NCBI GenBank assembly: GCA_000827495.1 | Contig: KN817523.1 | Span: 105,152-169,151, forward strand | Source: Hypholoma sublateritium FD-334 SS-4 | Lineage: Eukaryota > Basidiomycota > Agaricomycetes > Agaricales > Strophariaceae | Direction: 5' to 3' | Length of the DNA: 64,000 nt | Part shown: positions 11,468-22,783 of the stretch, piece after piece | How the letters are laid out: each line of letters opens with the position of its first letter | Numbering within the stretch: position 1 is the first letter of the stretch | Translations under genes and position numbers: made by a program | The notes under the pieces: generated by a model | What the model was told of the DNA's origin: nothing | The model's input: the letters and a program-made list of their open reading frames with translations, nothing else | Databases searched by the model: none

Positions 11468-12957
11468 ACAGCACCTGTACCACTGTAACTTATATCTAAA
11501 TCTAATTACTGCTGTCAAGAAAGACGTTCCTTTTACTGTATCACTCGTTATGAGAAATTCGCACAATGTGTGATGTGCGGCTTTTTGTCAAAATGATCGT
11601 AATACGATCGAGTCGCACAATGTGCGACTCCGACTCGTTCAAGGCTCGACGTAAAGAAGTAGCACATTGTGCAACTTTATATCACCATGAGAATGTTGCA
11701 TGCTTGGCAACGACTTCATGTGCCCATCCCCCGCTTCTACGGGCGCCTAAAATCCAACTTGAACCTCGGTCGCTCACGCGCCCAGGCTCAAACGCCTCCA
11801 GATCCAGCGCCTCATCGGGTCCACGATGCTTACGCCGGCGTCTCCTCCGAGCTCCTCCAGTGAACGTTTACACGAAAAATAGGCTAAGAGGAAAACTTCT
11901 GCTGGACGAAATGGAATTTGCTTGTACATGACGTAAATGTTACAACATGATAGTATAACACAACTACAATATTGCGCCTGCGGCGCTGCTTTTGGGATGC
12001 TCGGGGGCGAGCAGGATATGAAAAGGGGGCGGGTGTTGGACCTGGAGATAAGTCAAGATGGACGGGGGAAGAGATGGGGGAGATGTCGGTGAAATGGCGA
12101 ATGCAAAAGGAGATACAAAACCGCGTATACCTCATGAAATGCGGGATGGTGCAGCTATACCATAGCGACGGATCGCGCTTTCTCTCAGAACGCACACAGG
12201 CGTATTGGCTGAGATGGGATAGACAGTTAGGATTGAAACGGGGGTGGGACACTAAAAAATAAAACAAAAGGTATGAAATGAAAAAAGAAAGGTGAAACAA
12301 ACCGACCAACAAAGACAAAGAAAATACAAAGAACGGGAAGGATAAAAGCGTACATCGGGAAGAAGAGGAATAAAGACATTAAGGAGCCAACAGCGCGGAA
12401 ATGGAAGCCAAGAAGCGATTGACAGTAAATAAGGGGCCACGGACATGACGGCCACGACAGTGATGCACGATGCGACGGATGATATGCAAAAGGGGAAGAT
12501 GCGGCGAGATACAGGGATAGGAGAGGGAAGAGGTAATGAGAGGACACGGAAGACAAATGGGCTGGGGTCGGGCGACAATGGTTGGTTGGGTGAGATACGC
12601 CGATGGGATCGAGTTGCTGCGAAACGAGGGAAAGCGAGCCTGTTCAGCGTCCATATAGAAAGAATGTGTGTGTTCAGACATGCGCTGGGGAGGCGAGGGT
12701 AAGTGCAGCGGTGGCGGCGGATGAGAAAGAGGGGGAGTGGCATAGAAATGGAATAAAAACCAAATATCATAGAAGAAAACCCTCTCGTCGTATGCTACAC
12801 ATGTAACCACAAAAAACTCAACAAACGAACGTGGAGCAAACAAGAATGCGTGCATGCATACCGTCGCCATCGCCGCTGCCTCACTCTCTCGTCTCGTACA
12901 CTCTCATACACCCGCCCTACCCACGTATCACCCCAAGCGAAAGTACATGTCTGACGA
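11468..12957. other. intergenic region between convergent genes, with strand-asymmetric tract
   Basis: This lies between the stops of the subtilase (+) and CCR4 (-). From about 11990 to 12760 the plus strand is strongly purine-rich, so the CCR4 sense strand is C/T-rich. Open frames on the minus strand here (for example 12252-12770) are low-complexity Leu/Pro/Ser runs and look like a by-product of that bias. Part of this may be a long CCR4 3' UTR. Small palindromes occur at 11555-11675. Confidence 0.5.
11609..11632. repeat. perfect 19-bp palindrome, with two related sites nearby
   Basis: The arms AGTCGCACA and TGTGCGACT flank a single central base. Related half or full palindromes containing GCACAATGTG or GCACATTGTGC lie near 11557-11570 and 11660-11672. 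The function is unknown. Confidence 0.5.
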
Positions 12958-15397
12958 TCATTGGTTCGTGGTTGGCGGTTGTGATCGCGTTGGCGCAGGC
13001 TCTCGTGGCGGCTTGATGCGGAATTCCGCCGCGATGTAGACGTGGCTGCGAACAAGGTCAGTACTAATCTATAAATAGATCAATAGACGTACTCGGACGG
13101 AAAGTGCGGGTGCGGGAACCCGACGACCTTCTCCAGATACGCACGGTCGACCTCCATCAGCACCCTGTTCACCGCCAGGTTGCCCGAGGAGTACCACACA
13201 TAGTCAATGTGCCCCTGGAAGCTCGGCGTGTAGTTCGTCACTGGCAGGTCCGGCGCAACCGGCGCGTACGCGCTCTTCAGTCCCAGGCGGTGCCGGATGC
13301 CCTCGCTCGTGTACCGCCCATACTTGTGCGCCATGAAGTCCTCGTGCGACCCGGGCACCGTGCCGTTCGACAGGAACTCGTACACGCCCGACTCCGGCAC
13401 CGAGTTGAAGTCCCCGCAGATGATCACCGGGATCTTCAGCCCGTCGGTGTATGTCGGCGGGGGGCGGTATGCAGCAGGCGCAGGCGGCTGCGGCTCCGCC
13501 GAAGGGTCTTCCGGTGCTGATGTGCTGGCGGCATCCGAGTCGTCGTCGATCCCATTCGCTGGCGTCGATGACGCGTCTAAGGCAGGCGTGGCCGGCCCGT
13601 GGAGGCCCGGCGGTGCTGGTGGCGGATACTTGGCAAAATGGTCCGCGAGCTTCTCCACCTCGTCAACGAGAAGCGCAACTTGCACAAGCTTCACATCGCG
13701 GTATGCAGGGTCCCAGTGGATATGTGCATTCGCAATCACAAAACGCGTGCCGGTGTGGATGTTCTCCAGCAGGCAGACGATTGCGATGTGGTCCTTCCCG
13801 AGCACGCGGTTGAACATATCATCCGTCTTCTTGAAGTCTTGCCGCTGCATAGCGATGGCGCTGAATTCGACGAGCCGCTTTTCTACAAGCTTATACCTGC
13901 AAGTTCGTTAGCACGTACAATGATCAGCGAGGAGAAGGCGCACTTGTCGGCTTTGTAGAACGTCGCACACCCGTCAACCTGCCTCCTGTCCGACTCGTTC
14001 ATTGTCTTGTACCGTGATTTGGGCCAGTATACACCTTCATACCCCAGCTGCGCAAGGTTCACCGTGAAGAAGTCCTCGTAGGCAGCGATGTCTACCTCTT
14101 GCAAACACACGAAGTCCGTCTCGTGCTTAGTTACCTCGTCTAGGATCCGGCCCTTGCGGTATGTCCATGCAAGGGCCCATGACGGAGTATAACCATACAG
14201 CCGCTCCGTTGCGTATTTCTCGCAGAGGATGTTGTAACATAGCACGCTAGCCGTCTCAACATTAGGGTCCTGCGCAAGCATCTCCTGCTCTTGCGGTGAG
14301 ATGAGGTATTTCCACGGCCTTGGTGGCGGCTCGTTCTCGATGGGACAGTTGTCGCGCAAATACGAGATAAGTGCCTGCGTACCATCCTTCTGTACCATTG
14401 ACTTGAGAGTCGGGTCGAGCGGATTTCCCTCAATTCCGAGCGTCTGCAGCTGGTGCAGGCTACCGAAATGTGGCGGGATGTTGACGAGGTGGTTATCGTA
14501 GAGGTAAAATTCGCGGAGTTGAGTGAGCATGCCCAGCTCGGCCGGCAGAGTGCTCAGGTTGTTCCCCGAAAGGTCCAGGAGTTCGAGGTGCCGCAGCTTC
14601 GAGATCTCCGGTGGAACATGGGAGAGAGCATTGTGGTTCAGGTAGAGATTGATGAGGAAGGTGAATGAGAAAAGGCCGGAGCTGGCGGGGAGGTTCTTGA
14701 TGTTGATGCCACCCATGTCGAGCGACGTCCAGGTATTCTCAGGTGGTTTGATCGCCGTGAGACGTGGAGCTTCGGCGATAGGGCCGACAGTGGATGAGGG
14801 GTGGTTGACCTTGCCTCCTGTCGGAGAAGCATCGGGGGAGTCAGTACGCGGTTCGACTGGGGCTGGCTTGACGAGATTTGGGTTTGTGATAGGGATTGCA
14901 GACTTTGCCACTGTGCGCGATGCCATAGCGTTCGCTCTGGCCCTATGATGCGGCGACCGCGATGCACGACTGACCTGGAACATACGACATCAGTACCAAT
15001 TATTGTGACTCCGCCATATACGAAATCGCACCTCGCACTTCATCAGCTGCTGCTGCCACTGCGGTGACACGACGGGAGTTGCGCTGGCTGGAGAACCCTG
15101 CGCAGCTAGAAGATGTTGCTGTTGCTGAAGTGTATGCTGGTTGGGCGGCGAAGGATAGTGCGACAGTGAGCTCTGGTGGTGGTGTTGGAGTGGTGGGTGT
15201 TGGAGATGGTGGGTTGGGTGCTGGTGAAGTGCGCCATTGGTGTATAATGCATAGCCCGGCGACTGAGGTGGCGGGCCTACCACCGACGGCTGGCCTTGCT
15301 GCTGGACGAGCATGGGCAGCCCATGCCGCCAGGGGTTGCTGTCGTGGTGATTCGCGAGTTTGTGCGGTATGCCTGGGGATTGCTGCGGGTAGTACAT
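12958..15397 (-). CDS. CCR4: CCR4 (CNOT6-type) mRNA deadenylase catalytic subunit
   Basis: Four minus-strand exons (15397-15032, 14974-13944, 13896-13093, 13045-12958) are in phase and give 762 residues. The N-terminus is rich in Gln, His and Pro. Leucine-rich repeats follow (LYLNHNALSHVPPEI, LDLSGNNLSTLPAEL, YLYDNHLVNIPPHFG), then an exonuclease/endonuclease/phosphatase domain. Metal and catalytic residues are seen in LCYNILCEKYA, CLQEVD, VIICGDFNS and HFPSDH. The last motif is completed only by splicing out 13046-13092, which moves the true stop to 12958. An acidic/Ala/Pro insert (about 60 residues) sits inside the nuclease domain. CCR4 shortens poly(A) tails in the Ccr4-Not complex, using the LRRs to bind the CAF1 subunit. 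The start is uncertain: the frame stays open further upstream without a better ATG. Confidence 0.92.
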
Positions 15398-16292
15398 CGC
15401 ATTTGCGGCCAGGGAAGCAGGGCCGAGACGGAGTTTGGCAGTCAGCGATGCACGTTGTCGTCGTTTGAAGCAGTGAGCAAAGGGGTGTGATCGTCGTCGT
15501 CGTCGTCGTCAACGTCGTCTTTGTTCAGAATCATCCCGCTCCACGCCCTCACATCGTGCGAATTATGCTGACTCAGCGCACTGCATTCCTCCCCATTCCG
15601 GCCCTTTCTTGGCCCCTTCACCGAGTTACCCCAAACCATTCATCTCGCAGCCCCTGGTACAAAATATTGAACCAGACCATACGTATATTCCGCACACCTT
15701 TCATTGCAATTGATCGAGGACTGAGATATCTTATCAATGGGGTTGACATGCGAGCGCCTCCAAGAACAACATCATGGACCCACAACCACCGAGATCATAT
15801 TGATTGCAACAGGTGACCGGAATGGCTCATGTTCAGCTTTCTGGACACTCTGACATCAGATCCAAAGTGTACTTGAGGTACCCGGAGAACATACTTAAAA
15901 CTAGACTTAACTACGCGTCTGTGAATTATTTGCTGCCTTGGCTCAGGCCAGCAAAATGTTCTCAACTTAGGGCCTGAGTTCCTCTCTGTTTTTTATCTGC
16001 TCTTCGACGAAGCAACTTCAATTAGAAATATCCGGGACTGCTCTCAGGAGGGGTTATTCGAGTCTCATAGTATCTTTGGCATACAATTCATGAACTACTT
16101 TATTGGGCGTCTATTTATCTGCAATGTGCACCGCGAGTGCTTTATGAATCACTCTACACCCCCCTGACTCTGACCAGAGAAATTCGATGATTATACCTTC
16201 CTTCCCAATAATTAATTTCTGATAGATATATACTACTCTACAATATTTCGCACATATAGATATGAAAACACTATGCCACCGTCCACCCGGTC
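15398..16292. other. CCR4 promoter / 3' flank of F-box gene
   Basis: A CGT/ACG-type triplet run (about 15487-15515) encodes Asp or Thr/Val stretches in several frames and is probably 5' UTR of CCR4. The remainder is AT-richer and contains no recognisable gene. Confidence 0.5.
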
Positions 16293-18219
16293 CTACCCCA
16301 CCCGCACCCCCTCTTTAGACCCATTCGCCAGGATCCCGCACCCCGCGAGCAGTGCAAGGAATGTACAGAACAAGATCATCCGCATCTCGTCGCCCGCAGC
16401 GCTGCGCTCCACCGCGAGTGCCACGATGCCCCACAGGCCTGGCGCACGGCGGCGCGGGTCGCCGAGCGGCCGTAGATCCGTAGCGTACCGCCGCATGCGC
16501 CGCGATACGCCGAGCCCGAGCGGCCACACGATGCGGCGCCGCTCGACGGCCGCGAGCGCAAGCGGCAGCCCGTGCTCGTCGAGCGATACCTCGAACGTCC
16601 CCGTCGCGCGCGCGCGAAATGGCAGCGACGCACACAGCCGCGCCGCGTCGCCAGAGAACGGTAGTGTACACGAAGGCGGCATGAATGTCAGCGAGAAGCG
16701 CGCGAGGCGCGGGTTGCTCCGGGCGATGCGCGCCGCGCCCACCGCGAGGGTCGTGTCACCTGGATAGCGCACGAGAGCGAGGTGCAATGTGCGCAGGCGC
16801 GCGAACCCGCGGATCGTGTTCGCGAACGCGTCGAGCTGAAACGACGGCTTATGCGCGCACGTTAGCTGCAGGTCGCGCAGTCGCGGCGCCGCATGGATCA
16901 GAGCGCGCAGCAAGTTCCCGCTGTCGTACATCGAGTGCAGCGCGAAAGCGATTTTGAGCTGGGTTAGCTTTGGCAGTTCGCGCAGGAGGCTCGCCACCGT
17001 CGGTGGTGAGACGTCTCGGGTTTCAACGGGGTCCCGGAACGCCACGGACTGTACCGCGCGGTGGAGGTGCGGCAGGGCGTGTAATTGTTGGTGGGTCCCC
17101 GAGAAGTGTGTCACACGCCCAAGGGAGCTGGGGTCAAGGGTTGCAAAATGAGCAGGTTGGATGGAATGGCGGGACAGGCTGAGAACCTCGAGGCCTGGGT
17201 GCTGTTCGAGGAAGTTGATAAAGGGCCGTTTCTCTCCAGGGTTCAATGATCGCGGGAACCAATCGACGCAGATATCCCCCAGTGAGAGCTTGCGCAGGTT
17301 CGGCCACCGACCGTCAAGGAGGAAGTGCACATCTGCGGGGACGTTGGAGCAGCCTTCTATCCCCAACTCTTCGAGATTGGGGCTACGGCGGATAAGCATG
17401 CCGCTGAAATTTTGGAAGATCGGGTCCTCCTCTTTGACAATGTTAAACAACCGGCTGCGGGCATAGCATAATTAACCGTACCTTCAATGAACAGATCAGT
17501 GTGGTGTTCATAGAATCCGTGCTTCAAAGTCAGATAAAACCCCTTCAGTGCACTGAAGTCAAACAGCTACCAATGAATAAATATTGGGGTTCTGGATGCC
17601 GTCAACACACTCACATGGCTGTTGACCGGCGGAAGCATCACGCCGAGCGAGGTTCCAATGTACCGCAATTGTGGGCACCTGCACGATATGAATATGAGTG
17701 TCTCGATCACAAAAAAAACTCAATACGCACCCAGCACGCAAGGCGAACCACATGTCGTCGTTGCATGGGAACTCGTCTGCGTCCCATCTAAAGCCCACAA
17801 GTGCATCCAAGCACTTCGAGCCTACTGTCTGCCTCACGGCAGCCGACGCAACCTCATTCTCCGCGAGCGTCAAATACGACCGATATTTGGATTGTGGTCG
17901 AATAGTGAGATGGCGGACATGCCGCGCGATGTCTTGGTTCCGCGCCAGCATGTCCAGCGTGAGGTGACATTGCTCTGCCGATTCCAAGACAACGGATTCG
18001 TAAAGGATGGACGAAACGGTCGTGAAGGTGTGTTTCGACTGTGGAGCTTGAAGATCAGCTTTCCACAGACACGAAGGAAAGGTCGCGGCATCGCACTGTA
18101 AGACAGAAACTGAGCAGATCGTGTCGAGTGTCAAGGAAGAGAGCAATCTCGATGAGCAAGTCCGCCGGAGTCATGGCCCAGCACGAGCCTTTTCGTGGGG
18201 TGAAAGTGGAGAATATCAT
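16293..18219 (-). CDS. F-box / leucine-rich-repeat-like protein with C-terminal membrane segment
   Basis: Five minus-strand exons (18219-18097, 18038-17731, 17678-17615, 17566-17482, 17431-16293) join in phase to give 572 residues. The N-terminal F-box reads ADLLIEIALFLDTRHDLLSF, so it probably binds Skp1 in an SCF ubiquitin ligase. The middle carries irregular leucine-rich repeats (PNLEELGIEGCSNV, PNLRKLSLGDICVDWF, PGLEVLSLSRHS). The last about 30 residues hold one hydrophobic helix (MILFCTFLALLAGCGILA). That is unusual for an F-box protein and would tether it to a membrane. An alternative in-frame ATG at 18174 directly precedes the F-box. The 3' exon is much more GC-rich than the 5' exons. 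The substrate is unknown. Confidence 0.8.
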
Positions 18220-19260
18220 GCCCGCCTGGACTAAAGCGGGGTACTCAGGAGCAGCCAGAGTCTAGAGATCATGGATGGAAGGCCCAGGGTAAATCCAAGT
18301 TTAAGTAGCAGAGTGGTCCGGAGGAACCTCGAAATCAGTCCACTTACTCCGTATGTCTCACGCGAAAATCCCACGCCAATATCTTGCCTTCTCCTGTCAT
18401 GTTGCCAGTAATATCGCGCTTCTTGGATCCACAACACTGCAGCTAGCTAATAGAATGCCTTCAAAGAGCTTTCTATGAAGGTCAATTTGAAACCTGTGAA
18501 CGGCCCTGCGACTGGATATCGGCAACTTGTCTCCGCCCTACGGTTTCCTCCCCGAGCAGCGGGATTGACAAAGGCAATTAAAGTACCTCCGGTGAAGTCG
18601 ACTCAGTTCCCTTGTCATGTTAACTTTGGCTTCTGAGTAATCATATGGTCTAACTATACAGCTGTTTTGTTTCCGTTGGTCTCGCCGGCAAGACATGTCC
18701 AAGTTATGGAACACCGTCAATATACGACAGCTACCGCCAAAAATATACGAGTGCACTTCTTCCGCAGGCAAACCTAGCGATATGTACGGGCAGATCTATG
18801 ATGAGTACATACCCACTAAACATACTTATGCCTCGCCCGTAGCGTCCGGCGATCATCTCCAAAGTCAGTATCCGGTCTTGATCAAACATCACTGAACCGA
18901 AATCATTGCTACACCTATCCCCTATGTTTGTCGGGAGTGTGTTTCTGAGCGGTCTGCCTGTCGGGGGTCATACTTATTTGGAGGTGACGCGGTAATCTGT
19001 CAATGGTTCGACAAGTGCTAGTGGCCGGTGACTGGATCACGATTTCCTTCTCGGTACTTCCTCACCGTTTATAGCTAGCCCTTGAGCTTGAGGCCTTGAG
19101 GTTTGCTCGATTCGTTACTTTCTTGCAGAAATGCTTCGACAAAAATCTGCGCAATAATATCATTTTACAAAGGCAAATCATCGAATGTACAGAATCTAAT
19201 CAGTACCACTTCCCAGTCAATCGAATGTACCCCTCTATTATATTTTCAGCTTGAGCAACT
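18220..19260. other. intergenic
   Basis: This is the promoter side of the F-box gene and the 3' flank of mevalonate diphosphate decarboxylase. Only short open frames were seen, and no repeat or RNA gene was recognised. Confidence 0.5.
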
Positions 19261-20600
19261 TTACACCAACGTCTTCGGGAGACCGGTGGCCGCAAGCAGG
19301 CCCTCCTCGTTGCTGAGCTTCCTAGGCCCGTCGCCCACACGGGTGTGGATCAAGCCCTTGACCGCACCGACCTCGAAGCGCTTGGCCACCGCCTCGTTGA
19401 ATCCCTCTGGGACCTTTGCCTCAGCGTTCACATCCGCGGCGCCGGAAAAGATGCCCAACACGTCCTTGAACTCGCCGGGAGTCTGGGGGAAGTAGCTGAG
19501 GATCAACTGCGCAACCTCGCGCACGTTCTCTTCAAGCGCGTAAATAACCGCATTCGGGCCCGCGTCGTAAGTGTACGCGGCCTTATACCCTTTGCCCTGG
19601 GCCAGAGAGATGCGGTTGTACTCGACGACGAGCGCGATGATTGCGCGCGACACGTCGTTCATGTAGAAGATAGGCGGCTCTGTGTCCAGCGCGACGGCGT
19701 GGAACTGGTTGGAGTCCGCCATCGTGATGCGCGCGAAGGCGTCGAAGTCGCGCGCGAGGATCGCGGTGCTGATATCCGCCATGCGCGCGGGGACGACATG
19801 CGCGATGCGGTGCTGTAGCAGCGGAGACGTCTCGACCGTGCGCTGCATGCCGCTCGTGCTACTTGTGCCTTTCTTCGCATCGTTCACGACGCAGATGAGC
19901 GCGTGCATCTGCGGCCAGTGCGATTGCGGCGCGACCTCGACCGCGAGGGAGTCGCTGCCGCTGGGGTCTGAGCCCATCTGCCATGCGACGAACCCGCCGA
20001 AGAGCGAGCGGCAGGCGCTGCCCGAGCCTTGCCGGGCGATCAGGGACAGGGTCGATGGGGATGCTGGGAGAGCGTAGAGATGCGCCAGCGACGCGACGAG
20101 GGCGGCGAAACCCGAGGCCGACGACGCGAGCCCTGCGGCGGTGGGGAAGTTGTTGTAAGATGCAATGTGTACCTTGTACGTTGAGAGCTGCCACATAATT
20201 CGCTTAGCATCATGCAGCTCATTTCCCAGCGATACATACTTTAGGTGCGCTCGCATCCACATCTTCGACCGTCTCCTTCCGCAGGCGCTTCATCTCTTTG
20301 ATGCACGTCTCCAGCCTGCTCCCCGCCGTGATCTGGTCCTCTTTGCCGTTTAGCCATAGCCGATCAGCCTCGAAGGAAGGGTCTGCACGCGATGTAGTCG
20401 TCGATCGCAAGTGGTCCTGGTCGAGTGTTACGGATAGGGAGGAATTGGTGGGGAGGATGAGCTTCGTGTCGCGTTTTCCCCAGTATCTGATGATAATGTC
20501 AGTCCGGAATCGATGTGGAGATCGAAGAGTTTATTTACTTGATGACGGCAATGTTAACAGGTGCGGATGCAGTTGCCTCGTAGATCGGCGCGGACGACAT
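19261..20600 (-). CDS. MVD1: mevalonate diphosphate decarboxylase
   Basis: Three minus-strand exons (20600-20539, 20486-20240, 20187-19261) give 411 residues, the usual length of the enzyme. The motif APVNIAVIKYWGKRD is rebuilt across intron 1. NSSLSVTL, FPTAAGLASSASGFAAL (the ATP-binding GHMP motif), RQGSGSACRS and AYTYDAGPNA, with the catalytic-site Asp region, are all present. It converts mevalonate-5-diphosphate to isopentenyl diphosphate with ATP, feeding ergosterol and other isoprenoids in the cytosol. The start ATG at 20600 gives the expected N-terminus (MSSAPIYEATASAP). No abnormality was seen. Confidence 0.96.
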
Positions 20601-21381
20601 TGTGGTGGTGGTGGTTAGGGGAAGAGCGGCTACAAAAAAAGTGATCAGTTATTATAATAGCGGTATGGTCAAGTATGGTACGAGATCTATAATCGACGGC
20701 CGCTAAATTTCTTAATCGGCCGTCCCCCTATGCGAGTATGTGTTGATTTGCGACCAAGCAGGCGAATTACATGATAAGATGAACGTTACGCCGTGCAAGT
20801 CGCTAAGATCTAAAGACGCCCGTCGCCAAACGCGGCGCCTCGGAGCGTGAAGGCGAGCGGAGCAGGCTTGGTCAGCAAATACATCTTCAACCTCTTCCAT
20901 AACGTTCCTGACGACGGTGAAATGTTGTACTCTCTCTCAGCTTATTCTGAAAACACTTTTCGATAAATTGCTGCAGAGCCAGGACCAGCTCAGAAGGGAT
21001 ACTTATCTGGTTCTGAAGGAAGAACTTCTGATCGTCATGCACCTCAAACCAACACCGAGTAACGCTGGCACTGCACGACAATAAGTAGATCTGCATAATA
21101 ACCCTAGGGGGGGGGGGAGCAACTATCTCATTCGCGACAGACTGACATGCGCTCGGACTATTACAATTTGGCCTGCCAGGAATTCGGGCCATGCGGGAAC
21201 ACACGACGGTTTTTCTGGCCGGGGATCTCACTGGCACTATTGCTAATCACAAGTACGTTAAGAGTCCATCTCTAAAACCAAAAAGAGTGCGCTAAACTAC
21301 AAAATAGCGTCTCCTATTACAATACCCAGCTATTGCGCTCGCGTATATGTACCAAATAATGAAACCAAAATCGCGCACGAT
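20601..21381. other. MVD1 promoter / lysozyme 3' flank
   Basis: No gene was recognised. The region contains an 11-base G run at 21107-21117. Confidence 0.5.
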
Positions 21382-22783
21382 TTAGCAAAGTGGTTGAGCA
21401 GTGACGCTCGAGGGCGTCTGGAACAGCTGCACCTCCGCCGCCCGCCGGTTACTCAACCCAGAAAACACCTTCCCGCCGGCCTTGTTGAACCTCGGGATCT
21501 CAGCAGCAGCAACCGTGTTCGGGTCTTCTCCGTTGTTCAGGCGCTTGAGCATCGTGCTCGATTGAAACGTCCCGCAGCCGAGGTTTAACGTGAACGATGT
21601 CAACGCGCCGAACTGGTTGTCGTTCAGCACGACGTTCTTTCCGAGGAGGCTGTGTAAGCAGGTCGTGAACGTCGCCGCGTCCGTGCTGAGCAGCTGGCCC
21701 GCGGTCGCCTGCGAGAGCGGGAACGCGAAGGGCACCTCGGCACAGTTCGCGCGCACGCACTTGTGCCCGAAGCCGACGGTGGGCAAGCCGATGGGGTCCG
21801 GCTTGGGACTTGCCACGAAGCCCTCGAATTGCTCAATCAGCGCGATGGTGGCGGCGTTCGACGGCGCGCTGGTCCCAGCGCAGTTGGCGTTACTGGACGG
21901 GGTAGCTGCGGTTGTGGAGCTGCTCGCATCGGTGCTGGTGTCGGTGCTGTTACTTGCACCAGAGAGGTCGGACGAGTCGTCCGTGCCGCCCGTCCCAGTG
22001 GTGTCGGTACTGTTGCTCGCGCCTGAGAGGTCGGGCGAGTCGTCGCTGTTGTCTGAATCGTCGGTGGGGTCGGCAGAGTTGTCGATGTTGTCTGTACCAT
22101 CGGCGGAGTCGTCGTTGGCAGAATCGCCAGTCCCGTCCGTGGTGTCGTCGGTGCTGTCAACAGCAGTGCCATCGGTATCGTCAGCGTCGGCAGTGTCGTC
22201 GGAGTCGTCGGTACCATCTGCATCCGCCGTATCGTCGGAGTCAACCGCGCCATCATGATCGCCTCCGTCATCTGTGTTATCGAGGCTGTCGGTCGAGTCT
22301 AGCCCGGAATCCGCATCGTCGCCCTCGTTCGCGTTATCGGCAGTATCAAGACTTCCATCTGCATCGTCGGTGCCGTCGTCTGCAACAGTATCCGCGTCGT
22401 CGTCGGTACCGTCGTCTCCTCCATCGAAGGAATCGTCTCCGGCGTCATCGTCGCCAGTATCGTCCGTGGCCACTGCTGCGTCATCGTCGTCGCCGTCGTC
22501 GCCAAAGTCATCGTCGCTATCGTCATCGTCGTCATCCTGGCGGGCGAAGAACCGGCGTCGAGCAGCAAGCTTCGCGTACTCGAGGACCGGGTGACGCGCC
22601 TGTACTTCAGCGGACTCTACACGGTGGATTACTGCACGCTCCGAATTTAGCACACATACACACACAGCCGCTGGGACAGGGCAAGTTCTTACGCGCGTTG
22701 TTGCCTCGACCGGCGCGGAACGGGGCCAGCGGTGCGGCGTGCGCGAGTGCCAGCGCAAGGAGAATGAAGGAGAAGGATTTCAT
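21382..22783 (-). CDS. secreted GH24 (phage-type) lysozyme with long Asp-rich linker
   Basis: Two minus-strand exons (22783-22693, 22631-21382) give 446 residues. A signal peptide (MKSFSFILLALALAHAAPLA) is followed, after residues ending RRRFFARQ, by roughly 220 residues made almost only of D, T, S, G, A and N. Then comes a complete GH24 domain: the catalytic Glu in ALIEQFEGF, then DPIGLPTVGFGH, and the helix LNDNQFGALTSFTLNLGCG. GH24 enzymes (T4 lysozyme type) cleave bacterial peptidoglycan, and fungal copies are thought to be bacterial or phage in origin. The KLAARRRFF stretch could be a dibasic processing site. The repeat DNA is a degenerate GAC/GAT-rich tract and may vary in length between strains. 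Confidence 0.9.

Noticed and set aside
12252..12770. Minus-strand open frame of 172 residues
   Set aside because: Translation of a C/T-rich tract gives Leu/Pro/Ser/Phe runs in every minus frame; no splice link to CCR4 and no motif.
13297..13911. Plus-strand frame of 204 residues
   Set aside because: It is antisense to the CCR4 nuclease domain, which has all catalytic motifs on the minus strand.
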